From assembly GCF_018736105.1 (NCBI RefSeq), contig NZ_CP076135.1, positions 4,586,001 through 4,650,000 on the forward strand: 64,000 bases of DNA, written 5' to 3'. Below the pieces are notes generated by a model. It did no database searches and had not been told where the DNA came from. It was given only the letters and a program-made list of their open reading frames with translations. Source of the stretch: Bradyrhizobium sediminis. GTDB taxonomy: Bacteria; Pseudomonadota; Alphaproteobacteria; Rhizobiales; Xanthobacteraceae. The stretch's first letter is position 1. The number at the start of each line of letters is the position of its first letter. A program made the position numbers and the translations under genes. This document shows, one piece after another, positions 17,774 to 27,018 of this stretch.

Positions 17774-18757
17774 ATGACGCCTGGCTTCATTGTTATCCGC
17801 GACACCACGCCCACGACCGCGATTCCCCGGGGCGCGGTGGTGGCGATGGGCAATTTCGACGGCGTCCACCTCGGCCACCGCGCGGTGATTGAAGCCGCCC
17901 TGCAGATGGGGCGCGCCCATGGCCGGCCGGCGCTGGCGGTGACCTTCGAGCCCCACCCGCGCCGCTATTTCAGCCCGAACACCCCCCAGTTCCGGCTGAC
18001 CGACGAGGCCGCCAAGCTCAGGCTGCTGGCCGGGACCGGGCTTTCCGGCGCCGTGGTGATGACCTTCGACAAGGGGCGCGCCGGGACCACGGCGCAGGAT
18101 TTCATTCACCATGACCTGATCGAACGGCTCGGAATCAGCGGGATTGCGGTCGGCTACGACTTCCATTTCGGCAAGGGCCGGGTCGGCTCGCCGAGCCTTC
18201 TGGTTTCTGAAGCCCCCCGGCTCGGCATCGAGGTCGACGTCCAGGCCCATATCGATATCGAGGAACGGCCGGTCTCCTCCAGCGCGATCCGGATGGCGCT
18301 GGCGGAGGGGCAGATCGGCGACGCCACCACGATGCTCGGCGGCCCGTGGTTCATCACCGGCGAGGTGATCCACGGCGAGAAACGCGGCCGCGATCTCGGC
18401 TATCCCACCGCCAATATCCGCCTCGACAAGAATTGCGGGCTCAAGCACGGCATCTATGCGGTGCGGGTCGGCCGCGGCCAGGGAAAGGACCAGGTGCGGA
18501 TCAATGGCGTGGCGAGCTTCGGCCGCCGCCCGACCTTCGACAATGGCGCGCCGCTGCTGGAAGTATTCCTGTTCGACTTCAAGGGCGACCTCTATGGGGA
18601 GACGCTGGACGTCGCCTTCATCGCCTTCATTCGCGAGGAATTGAAGTTCGACTCGGTCGAGGCGCTGGTGACCCGGATGGACGATGACAGCGCCATCGCC
18701 CGCGCGGCCCTGGCCGCCGCACCCGACGCCTTCCCGAAGCTCGGGGTGGTCGGTTGA
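17774..18757 (+). CDS. ribF: Bifunctional riboflavin kinase / FAD synthetase
   Basis: A 327-aa cytoplasmic enzyme. The N-terminal FMN adenylyltransferase half has GNFDGVHLGHRAV (26-38, HxGH type) and SSSAIR. The C-terminal riboflavin kinase half has GYPTANIRL (from Gly209) and NGVASFGRRPTFD. It makes FMN and FAD from riboflavin and ATP. It is the first gene of the widespread ribF-ileS-lspA series. An upstream in-frame start at 17708 would add 22 residues without family support. Confidence 0.94.
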   Translation: MTPGFIVIRDTTPTTAIPRGAVVAMGNFDGVHLGHRAVIEAALQMGRAHGRPALAVTFEPHPRRYFSPNTPQFRLTDEAAKLRLLAGTGLSGAVVMTFDKGRAGTTAQDFIHHDLIERLGISGIAVGYDFHFGKGRVGSPSLLVSEAPRLGIEVDVQAHIDIEERPVSSSAIRMALAEGQIGDATTMLGGPWFITGEVIHGEKRGRDLGYPTANIRLDKNCGLKHGIYAVRVGRGQGKDQVRINGVASFGRRPTFDNGAPLLEVFLFDFKGDLYGETLDVAFIAFIREELKFDSVEALVTRMDDDSAIARAALAAAPDAFPKLGVVG

Positions 18758-18959
18758 TCGCCTGCCGGATCGCCGGACGGCGGGGCTTTGCGATTCCCCC
18801 GGCCGGCTGCTATGGAAAGCCCATGTTTGCGCGGCGCACCATCCCCATTAGCGGCCCGGCTTCCGCCTGAGTTCCGGCTCGGCGCAAGACCGGGATTTCC
18901 CTCGTTCATCCGCGAATGAATCGCGTTTCCAGCGCCCTTCGAGCCAAACCAGAGTATTC

Positions 18960-21959
18960 ATGTCCGAAAAGCCGCAGAAGTCCGACGCATCAGATTATTC
19001 CAAAACCCTGTTCCTGCCGCAGACGGAATTCCCGATGCGCGCCGGGCTGCCGCAGCGAGAGCCGGAAATCCTGGCCCGCTGGAACGAGATCGGCCTCTAC
19101 GATCAATTGCGAAAGTCCGCCGCCGGCCGGGCGAAATTCGTGCTGCACGATGGCCCGCCCTATGCCAACGGCAACATCCATATCGGGCATGCGCTGAACA
19201 AGATCCTCAAGGATGTCGTGACCAAGAGCCAGCAGATGCTGGGCTTCGATTCCAACTACGTGCCGGGCTGGGACTGCCACGGCCTGCCGATCGAATGGAA
19301 GATCGAGGAAGAGAACTACCGCTCCAAGGGTAAGCAGAAGCCGGATTTCAAGGACTCTGCCGCCATGGTGGCGTTCCGCAGGGAGTGCCGCGCCTATGCG
19401 ACGCACTGGCTCAACGTGCAGCGCGAGGAATTCAAAAGGCTCGGCATCATCGGCGACTGGGATCATCCCTACGCCACCATGAGCTATCCCGCCGAGGCGC
19501 AGATCGCACGCGAACTGATGAAGTTCGCCGCCAACGGCACGCTCTATCGCGGCTCCAAGCCGGTGATGTGGAGCGTGGTGGAAAAGACCGCGCTGGCCGA
19601 GGCCGAAGTCGAATACGAGGACTACACCTCGGATACCGTGTGGGTGAAATTTCCGGTGACGTCGCCGGCGCATGGCGCGCTGGCCACCGCCAGCGTCGTG
19701 ATCTGGACCACGACGCCGTGGACGCTGCCCGGCAACCGCGCCATCAGCTTCTCGCCGAAGATCGCCTATGGCCTCTACAAGGTCACCGACGCGCCGGCCG
19801 ACAACTGGGCCAGGAACGGCGATCTCCTGATCCTGGCGGATGCGCTGGCAGACAGCGTGTTCAAGCAGGCGCGCGTCGCGGCCTATGAGAAGGTACGCGA
19901 TATTGCGGCCGACACGCTGGACGCAGTGGAATGCGCCCATCCGCTGAAGGGCGCCGGCGGCGGCTACGGGTTCACCGTGCCGCTGCTCGCAGGCGAGCAC
20001 GTCACCGACGACACCGGCACCGGCTTCGTCCACACCGCGCCCGGCCACGGCCGCGAGGACTTCGACGTCTGGATGGCGAATGCGCGCGAGCTGGAGCCGC
20101 GGGGCATCAACACCACCATCCCCTACACCGTCGACGAGAACGGCGCCTTCACCGATCACGCGCCGGGCTTCACGGGAAAACGCGTCATCAACGACAAGGG
20201 CGAAAAGGGCGACGCCAACGAGGCCGTGATCAAGGCGCTGGTCGAGGCCGGCATGCTCTTGGCGCGCGGCCGGCTCAAGCATCAATATCCGCATTCCTGG
20301 CGCTCGAAGAAGCCGGTGATCTTCCGCAACACGCCGCAATGGTTCATTGCGATGGACAAGGACATTGTCGACGGCGGCAAGGCCAAGCCCGGCGACACGC
20401 TACGCGCCCGCGCGCTGCGTGCGATCTCGGTGACGCAATGGGTGCCGCCGGCAGGCCAGAACCGCATCAACGGCATGATCGCCGGCCGGCCCGACTGGGT
20501 GATCTCGCGCCAGCGCGCCTGGGGCGTGCCGATCGCGGTGTTCGTGCGCGAAAAGGGCGACGGCTCCGCCGAAATCCTGCAGGACGAAGTGGTCAATCAG
20601 CGCATCGCCGAAGCCTTCATGGAGGAAGGCGCCGACGCCTGGTACATGGACGGCGCCCGCGAACGCTTTCTCGGGGATCGCGCGGCCGAGGACTGGAAAA
20701 AGGTCGACGATATCTGCGACGTCTGGTTCGATTCCGGATCGACCCACGCCTTCGTGCTGGAAGACCGCCAGAATTTCCCCAGCCTCGGCAATATCGTCCG
20801 CAAGGTCGATGGCGGCCGGGACACCGTGATGTATCTGGAAGGTTCGGACCAGCATCGCGGCTGGTTTCATTCCTCGCTGCTGGAAAGCTGCGGCACCCGC
20901 GGCCGCGCGCCCTATGACGTGGTGCTGACCCACGGCTTCACGCTGGACGAGAACGGCCGCAAGATGTCGAAGTCGCTCGGCAACACCGTCGAGCCGCAGA
21001 AGGTGATGAAGGATTCCGGCGCCGACATCCTGCGGCTCTGGGTCTGCGCCACCGATTATGCCGACGACCAGCGCATCGGCCCGGAGATCCTGAAGAACAC
21101 CATCGAGACCTACCGCAAGCTGCGCAACTCGATCCGCTGGATGCTCGGCACGCTGGCGCATCTCAAGCCCGGCGACGTGGTCGATCGCGCCGAGATGCCC
21201 GAACTCGAACGGCTGATCCTGCATCGCCTGGCCGAAGTCGACGCCATCGTGCGCAAGGCCTATGCCGAATTCGACTACAAGACGGTGGTGGCGACGCTGG
21301 CGGCATTCATGAACACCGAGCTGTCGGCGTTCTATTTCGATATCCGCAAGGATACGCTGTATTGCGATCCGCCGTCTTCGCTGGCGCGCAAGGCCGCGCT
21401 CACCACGGTCGATATCCTGTGTGACGCGATTCTGAAATGGCTGGCGCCCGTGCTCAGCTTCACGGCTGACGAGGCCTGGGTAAACTACCGGCCCGAAGGC
21501 ACCCGGTCGGTGCACCTCCTCACCTTCCCGACGGACCTCGGCGCCTATCGCGACGATGCGCTGGCGGCGAAATGGGAGATCATCCGCAACGTCCGCCGCG
21601 TCGTCACCGGCGCGCTGGAAGTCGAACGCGCCGCCAAGCGCATCGGCTCCTCGCTGGAGGCCTCGCCGCTGGTCTATGTCTCGGACCGGAAGATTTTCGA
21701 GACGCTGTTCGATATCGATCTGGCCGAGGTCTGCATCACCTCGAACGCGATGGCGACCAATGACGCGGCGCCGGCGGCTGCGTTCCGCCTCAACGAGGTG
21801 CCCGGCGTCGCCGTCGTGGTCGAGAAGGCGGTCGGCACCAAGTGCGCGCGGTCGTGGAAGATCCTGCCCACCGTCGGCGAGGATGCCGAATATCCCGACG
21901 TCTCGCCGCGCGACGCAAAGGCGCTGCGCGAATGGAAGGCGCTGGGAGTGACCGTGTAA
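18960..21959 (+). CDS. ileS: Isoleucyl-tRNA synthetase
   Basis: A 999-aa class I synthetase charging tRNA-Ile. The HIGH motif is [10 protein letters not shown] (His74), the KMSKS loop is [10 protein letters not shown] (Lys668), and the CP1 editing domain contains [11 protein letters not shown] and [11 protein letters not shown]. The C-terminal region keeps only one cysteine of the usual zinc finger ([10 protein letters not shown], near residue 961), so that zinc site is degenerate. The ATG at 18960 opens [20 protein letters not shown]. It is part of the ribF-ileS-lspA set. Confidence 0.96.
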   Translation: MSEKPQKSDASDYSKTLFLPQTEFPMRAGLPQREPEILARWNEIGLYDQLRKSAAGRAKFVLHDGPPYANGNIHIGHALNKILKDVVTKSQQMLGFDSNYVPGWDCHGLPIEWKIEEENYRSKGKQKPDFKDSAAMVAFRRECRAYATHWLNVQREEFKRLGIIGDWDHPYATMSYPAEAQIARELMKFAANGTLYRGSKPVMWSVVEKTALAEAEVEYEDYTSDTVWVKFPVTSPAHGALATASVVIWTTTPWTLPGNRAISFSPKIAYGLYKVTDAPADNWARNGDLLILADALADSVFKQARVAAYEKVRDIAADTLDAVECAHPLKGAGGGYGFTVPLLAGEHVTDDTGTGFVHTAPGHGREDFDVWMANARELEPRGINTTIPYTVDENGAFTDHAPGFTGKRVINDKGEKGDANEAVIKALVEAGMLLARGRLKHQYPHSWRSKKPVIFRNTPQWFIAMDKDIVDGGKAKPGDTLRARALRAISVTQWVPPAGQNRINGMIAGRPDWVISRQRAWGVPIAVFVREKGDGSAEILQDEVVNQRIAEAFMEEGADAWYMDGARERFLGDRAAEDWKKVDDICDVWFDSGSTHAFVLEDRQNFPSLGNIVRKVDGGRDTVMYLEGSDQHRGWFHSSLLESCGTRGRAPYDVVLTHGFTLDENGRKMSKSLGNTVEPQKVMKDSGADILRLWVCATDYADDQRIGPEILKNTIETYRKLRNSIRWMLGTLAHLKPGDVVDRAEMPELERLILHRLAEVDAIVRKAYAEFDYKTVVATLAAFMNTELSAFYFDIRKDTLYCDPPSSLARKAALTTVDILCDAILKWLAPVLSFTADEAWVNYRPEGTRSVHLLTFPTDLGAYRDDALAAKWEIIRNVRRVVTGALEVERAAKRIGSSLEASPLVYVSDRKIFETLFDIDLAEVCITSNAMATNDAAPAAAFRLNEVPGVAVVVEKAVGTKCARSWKILPTVGEDAEYPDVSPRDAKALREWKALGVTV

Positions 21960-21964
21960 TTCCT

Positions 21965-22107
21965 GTCGTCCCCGCCTGGTGCGCAATTGCGCACTCGGCG
22001 CGGGGACCCATAACCACCGGCGTCAGCGATAGACAAAGGAAGATGGCGAGCAGTCTTTCCAAACAGGACCGACACGGCGTATGGGTCCCGGCGTTCGCCG
22101 GGACGAC
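21965..22107. repeat. Palindromic intergenic repeat between ileS and lspA
   Basis: The left arm GTCGTCCCCGCC...GCGGGGACCCATAACC and right arm TATGGGTCCCGGCG...CGGGACGAC are inverse copies bounding about 140 bases. It fills nearly all the space between two co-directional, functionally linked genes. From memory, arms of this kind recur in Bradyrhizobium. Confidence 0.7.
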
Positions 22108-22134
22108 ATCTTATTTTGCGGCGGCGGGGGCGCC

Positions 22135-22632
22135 ATGAACTCCCACCTCCGCGCCGGGGTGATGGCCGCCATGGTCGCGCTTGCGCTCGATCAGGCGTCG
22201 AAACTCTGGCTGCTGTTCGTGTTCGACATCGCCCGCCGCGGCGCGGTGAAGGTCACGCCGTTCTTCGACCTGGTGCTGGCCTGGAATACCGGCATCAGTT
22301 ACGGCTGGTTCCAGAGCGAAAGCCAGTTCACCCAGATCGTGCTGATGATCGTCAAGGCGGTGGCGGTGGTGGTTCTGGCGGTCTGGATGGCGCGGTCGCG
22401 GACCGTGCTGGCGACCATCGCCCTCGGCCTGATCATCGGCGGCGCCATCGGCAACGCCATCGACCGCTTCGCCTATGGCGCGGTGGTCGATTTCGCCCTA
22501 TTTCACCTCCAGATCGGGGGAAAAACCTTCAATTGGTACGTGTTTAACCTGGCCGACGTGGCGATTGTTGCCGGGGTAGCGGCCCTGCTGTATGATTCCT
22601 TCCTAGGGGTGCCGGCCGCAAAAGCGCCCTGA
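22135..22632 (+). CDS. lspA: Lipoprotein signal peptidase (signal peptidase II)
   Basis: A 165-aa inner-membrane aspartyl peptidase with four transmembrane helices, cleaving prolipoprotein signal peptides after diacylglyceryl transfer. The two catalytic aspartates are Asp110 (GNAIDRFAYGAVVDF) and Asp141 (FNLADVAI). LDQASKLW and LAWNTGISYGWF are also characteristic. The ATG at 22135 is used; an upstream in-frame start at 22081 lies in the repeat element. Confidence 0.94.
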   Translation: MNSHLRAGVMAAMVALALDQASKLWLLFVFDIARRGAVKVTPFFDLVLAWNTGISYGWFQSESQFTQIVLMIVKAVAVVVLAVWMARSRTVLATIALGLIIGGAIGNAIDRFAYGAVVDFALFHLQIGGKTFNWYVFNLADVAIVAGVAALLYDSFLGVPAAKAP

Positions 22633-22721
22633 TCCCGGCTGATACGAGCCCTCCAGGCAGGAACGGAGCTGCGCCTCACAGCGGCGCCCCCTCGCGAAGA
22701 TTTTTGAACAGGAACAACGCG

Positions 22722-23423
22722 ATGCGCGACACCGAAGCCAGCGGTTGGATTGTGCAAAACCCGTGGAGAGCGCTGAAGCTCTCCGCCGTCGCGCTGGGCA
22801 TCGGCCTCGTGATGGCATCCGGCCCTGTGCGCGCCCAGGACGATGAAGAGGACGACAAGACCTTCGAGGAGAAGATCGTCGAAGGTATCATGGCCGGCAT
22901 CGGCGGCACCAACATGGAGAACCGGGGTATCGAGTACCGCGAGCGGTCGCCGCTGGTGGTGCCTCCCAAGCTCGCCCTGCCGCCGCCGGCTTCCACGTCG
23001 GCCGAGGTGAAGGCGCCGAACTGGCCGAAGGATCCGGATGAAGCCCGGCGCAAGGCCGCCATCGCGGCCCGCAAGAAAGAGAACAAGGATCCTCAGCAAT
23101 CGGCCCGCATCCTGACGCCGAGTGAACTCAATGTCGGCCGAACCGCGGCGCCGGCTCGCAAGGACAATGACCCGATCCAGCCGGGCGCTTCGTCCAATCC
23201 GATGCTCAGCCCATCGCAGCTTGGTTACGATGGCGGATTGTTCAGGAACATGTTCGGCGGCAACGCCACCGAGACCGCGCCCTTCCAGGGCGAGCCGACG
23301 CGGGACTCCCTGACCCAGCCACCGACCGGCTACCAGACCCCATCGCCGAATTTCGCCTACGGCACCGGACCGAAGCAATCGCTCGACAAGCAATACGACG
23401 TAATGACGGGTAAAGAGCGTTGA
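22722..23423 (+). CDS. Exported proline-rich protein, function unknown
   Basis: A 233-aa protein. A signal anchor or signal peptide spans about residues 18-38 (LKLSAVALGIGLVMASGPV, then RAQDD). An acidic stretch (DDEEDDKTFEEK), a short helix EEKIVEGIMAGIGG, and a long charged, proline-rich low-complexity region follow. The start at 22722 has AGGA upstream. I recall it as a conserved uncharacterised protein in Bradyrhizobium next to the M16 peptidases, but no domain can be named. Confidence 0.6.
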   Translation: MRDTEASGWIVQNPWRALKLSAVALGIGLVMASGPVRAQDDEEDDKTFEEKIVEGIMAGIGGTNMENRGIEYRERSPLVVPPKLALPPPASTSAEVKAPNWPKDPDEARRKAAIAARKKENKDPQQSARILTPSELNVGRTAAPARKDNDPIQPGASSNPMLSPSQLGYDGGLFRNMFGGNATETAPFQGEPTRDSLTQPPTGYQTPSPNFAYGTGPKQSLDKQYDVMTGKER

Positions 23424-23623
23424 ACCTGGGCGCCAGCCGCATCGGCGGCCGCGCCAGTCTCAGGACGCGCCGGTTCCCGCCCGGTATCGTGCGTCGGAAG
23501 GACGAGCGGCAACGCGTCGAACCGAAAGCCGGCGGCGCGGCTTTGCACCATCGAATTTTCTCGAGCGAGGAAGGACCGGCCGCAATCAGCGAATATCCAG
23601 GCTGACTGCCGTCAACACACGTC

Positions 23624-25021
23624 ATGACTTCACGACTTCGAATGGCGATCCGTCTCGCCTCGGCGCTGACGTTGCTCATTGTGCCGCCGCTGGCCCTGCA
23701 GAGCGCCAGTGCCCAGACCACCGTAACCTCCGAGCGTCCCGCCACCTTCACGCTCCCGAACGGCCTGCAGGTGCTGGTGATCCCGGACCACCGCACTCCC
23801 GTCGTCACCCAGATGATCTGGTACAAGGTCGGCTCCGCCGACGAGACACCCGGCAAATCCGGCCTCGCCCACTTTCTCGAACATCTGATGTTCAAGGGCA
23901 CCGCCAAGCATCCGGCCGGCGAGTTTTCAAAGACCGTGCTTCGGATCGGCGGCAACGAGAACGCCTTCACCTCCACCGACTACACCGGCTATTTCCAGCG
24001 CGTGCCGCGCGAGCAGTTGGCCAAGATGATGGAGTTCGAGGCCGATCGCATGACCGGCCTGATCCTGAAGGACGAAAACGTGCTGCCGGAACGCGACGTC
24101 GTGCTGGAAGAATTCAACATGCGGGTCGCCAACAACCCCGACGCGCGGCTGACCGAGCAGATCATGGCGGCGCTGTATCTCAATCATCCCTACGGCCGCC
24201 CGGTGATCGGCTGGCGCCAGGAGATCGAAAAGCTCGACCGCGAAGACGCGCTCGCCTTCTACAAGCGCTTCTATGCGCCGAACAATGCGATCCTGGTGAT
24301 CGCCGGCGACGTCGACGCCAAGGATATCCGCCCGATGGTGGAGCGGACGTTCGGCGAGATCCCGGCGCAGCCGGCGATCCCGGCGCAGCGGCTGCGGCCG
24401 CAGGAGCCGGTGCCTGCAGCGCCGCGCACCGTGACGCTGTCCGACCCTCGCGTCGAACAGACCAGCGTGCGCCGCTATTATCTCGTTCCTTCCGCCAACA
24501 CCGCCGCCGCGGGCGAAAGCCCGGCGCTCGACGTGCTCGCGCAACTGATGGGCAGCGGCGCCAACTCCTATCTTTACCGCGCGCTGGTGATCGACCGGCA
24601 GCTCGCCGTCAGCGCCGGCGCCGGCTATCAGGGCACCTCGCTCGATGCGACGCAGTTCATGATCTCGGTCTCGCCGAAGCCCGGCGTCGAATTTTCGCAG
24701 ATCGAGCAGGTGATCGACAGCGTGATTGCGGAAATCGGACAGAACCCGATCCGCGCCGAGGACCTCGAGCGCGTCAAGACCCAGCTCATTGCGGAAGCGA
24801 TCTACGCCCAGGACAACCAGGCGACGCTGGCGCGCTGGTACGGCGGTGCGCTGACCTCCGGCCTGAGCGTCGACGATATCCGAAGCTGGCCGGATCGCAT
24901 TCGCGCCGTGACCGCCGAACAGGTCCGCGACGCCGCGCAAAAATGGCTCGACAAGAAGCGATCGGTGACGGGCTATCTGATCAAGGATGCCGCGCCGAAA
25001 CGCGAGGAGAAGCGTTCGTGA
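23624..25021 (+). CDS. M16-family zinc peptidase, catalytic member
   Basis: A 465-aa secreted peptidase of the insulinase / processing-peptidase clan. It has a signal peptide (about 1-29, ending ASAQ), then the inverted zinc motif H-x2-E-H as HFLEHLMFKGT (His83, Glu86, His87) with the downstream glutamate in RDVVLEEFNMR. The second half has the M16C domain. The downstream gene encodes the partner lacking the zinc motif, so a heterodimer resembling other bacterial two-gene M16 enzymes is likely. Its TGA overlaps the partner's GTG start. The substrate is unknown; the product is periplasmic. Confidence 0.9.
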   Translation: MTSRLRMAIRLASALTLLIVPPLALQSASAQTTVTSERPATFTLPNGLQVLVIPDHRTPVVTQMIWYKVGSADETPGKSGLAHFLEHLMFKGTAKHPAGEFSKTVLRIGGNENAFTSTDYTGYFQRVPREQLAKMMEFEADRMTGLILKDENVLPERDVVLEEFNMRVANNPDARLTEQIMAALYLNHPYGRPVIGWRQEIEKLDREDALAFYKRFYAPNNAILVIAGDVDAKDIRPMVERTFGEIPAQPAIPAQRLRPQEPVPAAPRTVTLSDPRVEQTSVRRYYLVPSANTAAAGESPALDVLAQLMGSGANSYLYRALVIDRQLAVSAGAGYQGTSLDATQFMISVSPKPGVEFSQIEQVIDSVIAEIGQNPIRAEDLERVKTQLIAEAIYAQDNQATLARWYGGALTSGLSVDDIRSWPDRIRAVTAEQVRDAAQKWLDKKRSVTGYLIKDAAPKREEKRS

Positions 25022-26406
25022 ATTTTGCCAAGGCCTTTTTCAGCGCTCGCGCGCGGCGCTTCGCATTCGTCCTGGCGGCCTGCCTGACCCTGATGCCGCC
25101 GGCGATAACGCCTTCGCACGCCGCGGCCAGGATCCAGCACCTGATTTCGCCCGGCGGCATCGAAGCCTGGTTCGTGCAGGACGCCACCGTGCCCCTGATC
25201 GCGATGGAATATGCCTTCGGCGGCGGCGCGACGCAGGACCCAGCCGACAAGCCCGGCGTCGGCCATATGGTTGCCAGCCTGATCGACGAAGGTTCGGGCG
25301 ACCTGGATTCCAAGACGTTTCACGAACGCCTCGACCGCCGCGCCATCGAGCTGAGCTTCGCCTCGAACCGGGACTATTTCCGCGGTAGCTTGCGCATGCT
25401 CAAGGACAATCGGGACGAGGCCTTCGACCTGTTGCGGATGGCGCTGACATCGCCGCATTTCGACGGCGCCGATGTCGAGCGTATTCGCGCCCAGGTGATC
25501 TCGGGCCTGCGGCGCGAAAGCTCCAATCCGACTGCACTGGCCAGCCGCAAATTCCTGGAAGTCGCCTTCGGCGACCACGCCTACGGCCGGCCGGCCAACG
25601 GCACGCTGAAAAGCGTGCCGACGATCAATACCGCCGACATGAAGGACTATGTCCGCCGCGTGCTGGCAAAGGACACGCTCCGGATAGCCGTGGTCGGCGA
25701 TGTCGACCCGGCCACGCTCGGCGCCTTGCTCGACAAGACCTTCGGCGGATTGCCGGCCAAGGCCGGCCTGACGCCGGTCGCCGACGTCGAAGCCGCCAGG
25801 CCGCCGCAGCGCGCTTTCATTCCGCTCGACGTGCCGCAGACCGTGGTGACGTTCGGCGGCCCCGGCATGAAACGCCACGAACCGGATTTCATGGCCGGCT
25901 ATATCGTCAACCACATTCTCGGCGGCGGCGGGCTGTCGTCGCGGCTCTACAAAGAGGTGCGCGAGAAGCGCGGCCTCGCCTATTCGGTCTATGAATCGCT
26001 GTTGTGGATGGATCGCTCCGCGATCTTCATCGGCAATACCGGCACCCGCGCCGACCGCGCCGGCGAGACCGTCGACGCCATCGAAAAGGAAATCCGCCGC
26101 ATCGCCGAGGATGGCCCGACCCAGCAGGAGCTGGACGAGGCCAAGTCCTACCTCAAGGGCTCGCAGATGCTGGCGCTCGACACCTCCTCGAAGCTGGCTT
26201 CGGCGCTGCTGCAGTACCAGCTCGACAAGTTGCCGATCGATTACATCGAGAAGCGCAACGCCATCGTCGATGCCGTGACGCTCGACGACGCCAGGAAGGC
26301 CGCCAGGCGGTTGTGGGGGCAGGGCCTGCTCACCGTGATCGTCGGCCGCGCCCCGCAGGCCGCCGCGCAGCCGGCCGCGGCGACGCCGCCTACGGCGAAG
26401 AACTGA
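25018..26406 (+). CDS. M16-family peptidase, non-catalytic partner
   Basis: A 462-aa exported M16 homologue (signal peptide about 1-33, RFAFVLAACLTLMPP, cleavage near SHAAA). The zinc-binding H-x2-E-H is replaced by GVGHMVASLIDEGS, so it cannot bind the catalytic zinc. The C-terminal half keeps the substrate-binding R/Y segment SSRLYKEVREKRGLAYSVY. It starts with a GTG sharing bases with the upstream stop, which favours equal production of both chains. An earlier in-frame start lies inside the upstream gene and would hide the signal peptide. Confidence 0.9.
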   Translation: MNFAKAFFSARARRFAFVLAACLTLMPPAITPSHAAARIQHLISPGGIEAWFVQDATVPLIAMEYAFGGGATQDPADKPGVGHMVASLIDEGSGDLDSKTFHERLDRRAIELSFASNRDYFRGSLRMLKDNRDEAFDLLRMALTSPHFDGADVERIRAQVISGLRRESSNPTALASRKFLEVAFGDHAYGRPANGTLKSVPTINTADMKDYVRRVLAKDTLRIAVVGDVDPATLGALLDKTFGGLPAKAGLTPVADVEAARPPQRAFIPLDVPQTVVTFGGPGMKRHEPDFMAGYIVNHILGGGGLSSRLYKEVREKRGLAYSVYESLLWMDRSAIFIGNTGTRADRAGETVDAIEKEIRRIAEDGPTQQELDEAKSYLKGSQMLALDTSSKLASALLQYQLDKLPIDYIEKRNAIVDAVTLDDARKAARRLWGQGLLTVIVGRAPQAAAQPAAATPPTAKN

Positions 26407-26497
26407 CCCCCGCGCGGGGAGACAAAGGCTCGGCAAACCCGGTATCCTGTTTGCCACCCGATTCCATCACGGTAATGTCGGGCCTTCCGGTGACGCC

Positions 26498-26917
26498 ATG
26501 CTGCGGATTTCCCGCGACCTTTCGATCGACGAGAACGACATCGAGATCTCTTTCGTCCGCGCCTCCGGCCCGGGCGGGCAGAACGTCAACAAGCTTTCGA
26601 CCGCCGCGCAATTGCGTTTCGACACCCGCCGGATCGCGCTGCCGGAAGATGCCGCGTTGCGGCTGAACCGGCTGGCCGGCCAGCGCATGACCAAGGACGG
26701 CGTAATCGTGATTCATGCGCAGCGCTTCCGCACTCAGGAGCGCAACCGCGCCGACGCCATCGACCGCCTGCTCGAACTGTTGCGCGAGGCGATGACGCGC
26801 CCGATCCCGCGGCGGGCCACCAAGCCGACGCTGGGCTCGAAAACCCGCCGGCTGGAAGGCAAGAAGCGCCGCAGCGACATCAAGGCGAAACGCGGCTCGG
26901 CCCGGTTCGACGATTGA
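26498..26917 (+). CDS. arfB: Peptidyl-tRNA hydrolase ArfB (YaeJ-type ribosome rescue factor)
   Basis: A 139-aa release-factor-like hydrolase. The catalytic GGQ is in ASGPGGQNVNKLST (residues 25-27), and the tail is strongly basic (SKTRRLEGKKRRSDIKAKRG), as needed to enter the empty mRNA channel of stalled ribosomes. It lacks the codon-recognition domains of RF1/RF2. It rescues non-stop ribosomes. It is close behind the M16 pair but functionally unrelated to it. Confidence 0.93.
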   Translation: MLRISRDLSIDENDIEISFVRASGPGGQNVNKLSTAAQLRFDTRRIALPEDAALRLNRLAGQRMTKDGVIVIHAQRFRTQERNRADAIDRLLELLREAMTRPIPRRATKPTLGSKTRRLEGKKRRSDIKAKRGSARFDD

Positions 26918-27018
26918 CGACTGAGAACAGCGGGGAGAGTCCGGGGTTTTCCGCGTGCGGCCTCCCCTCGACCGGCAAAACTCCCTAAATTGGGGCCTCA
27001 TATCCTTGAGTCGCCCAT

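Noticed and set aside
20400..21986. 528-codon minus-strand frame opposite ileS
   Set aside because: Shadow of ileS; composition (Arg, Ala, Val, His, Gln) is that of antisense GC-rich DNA.
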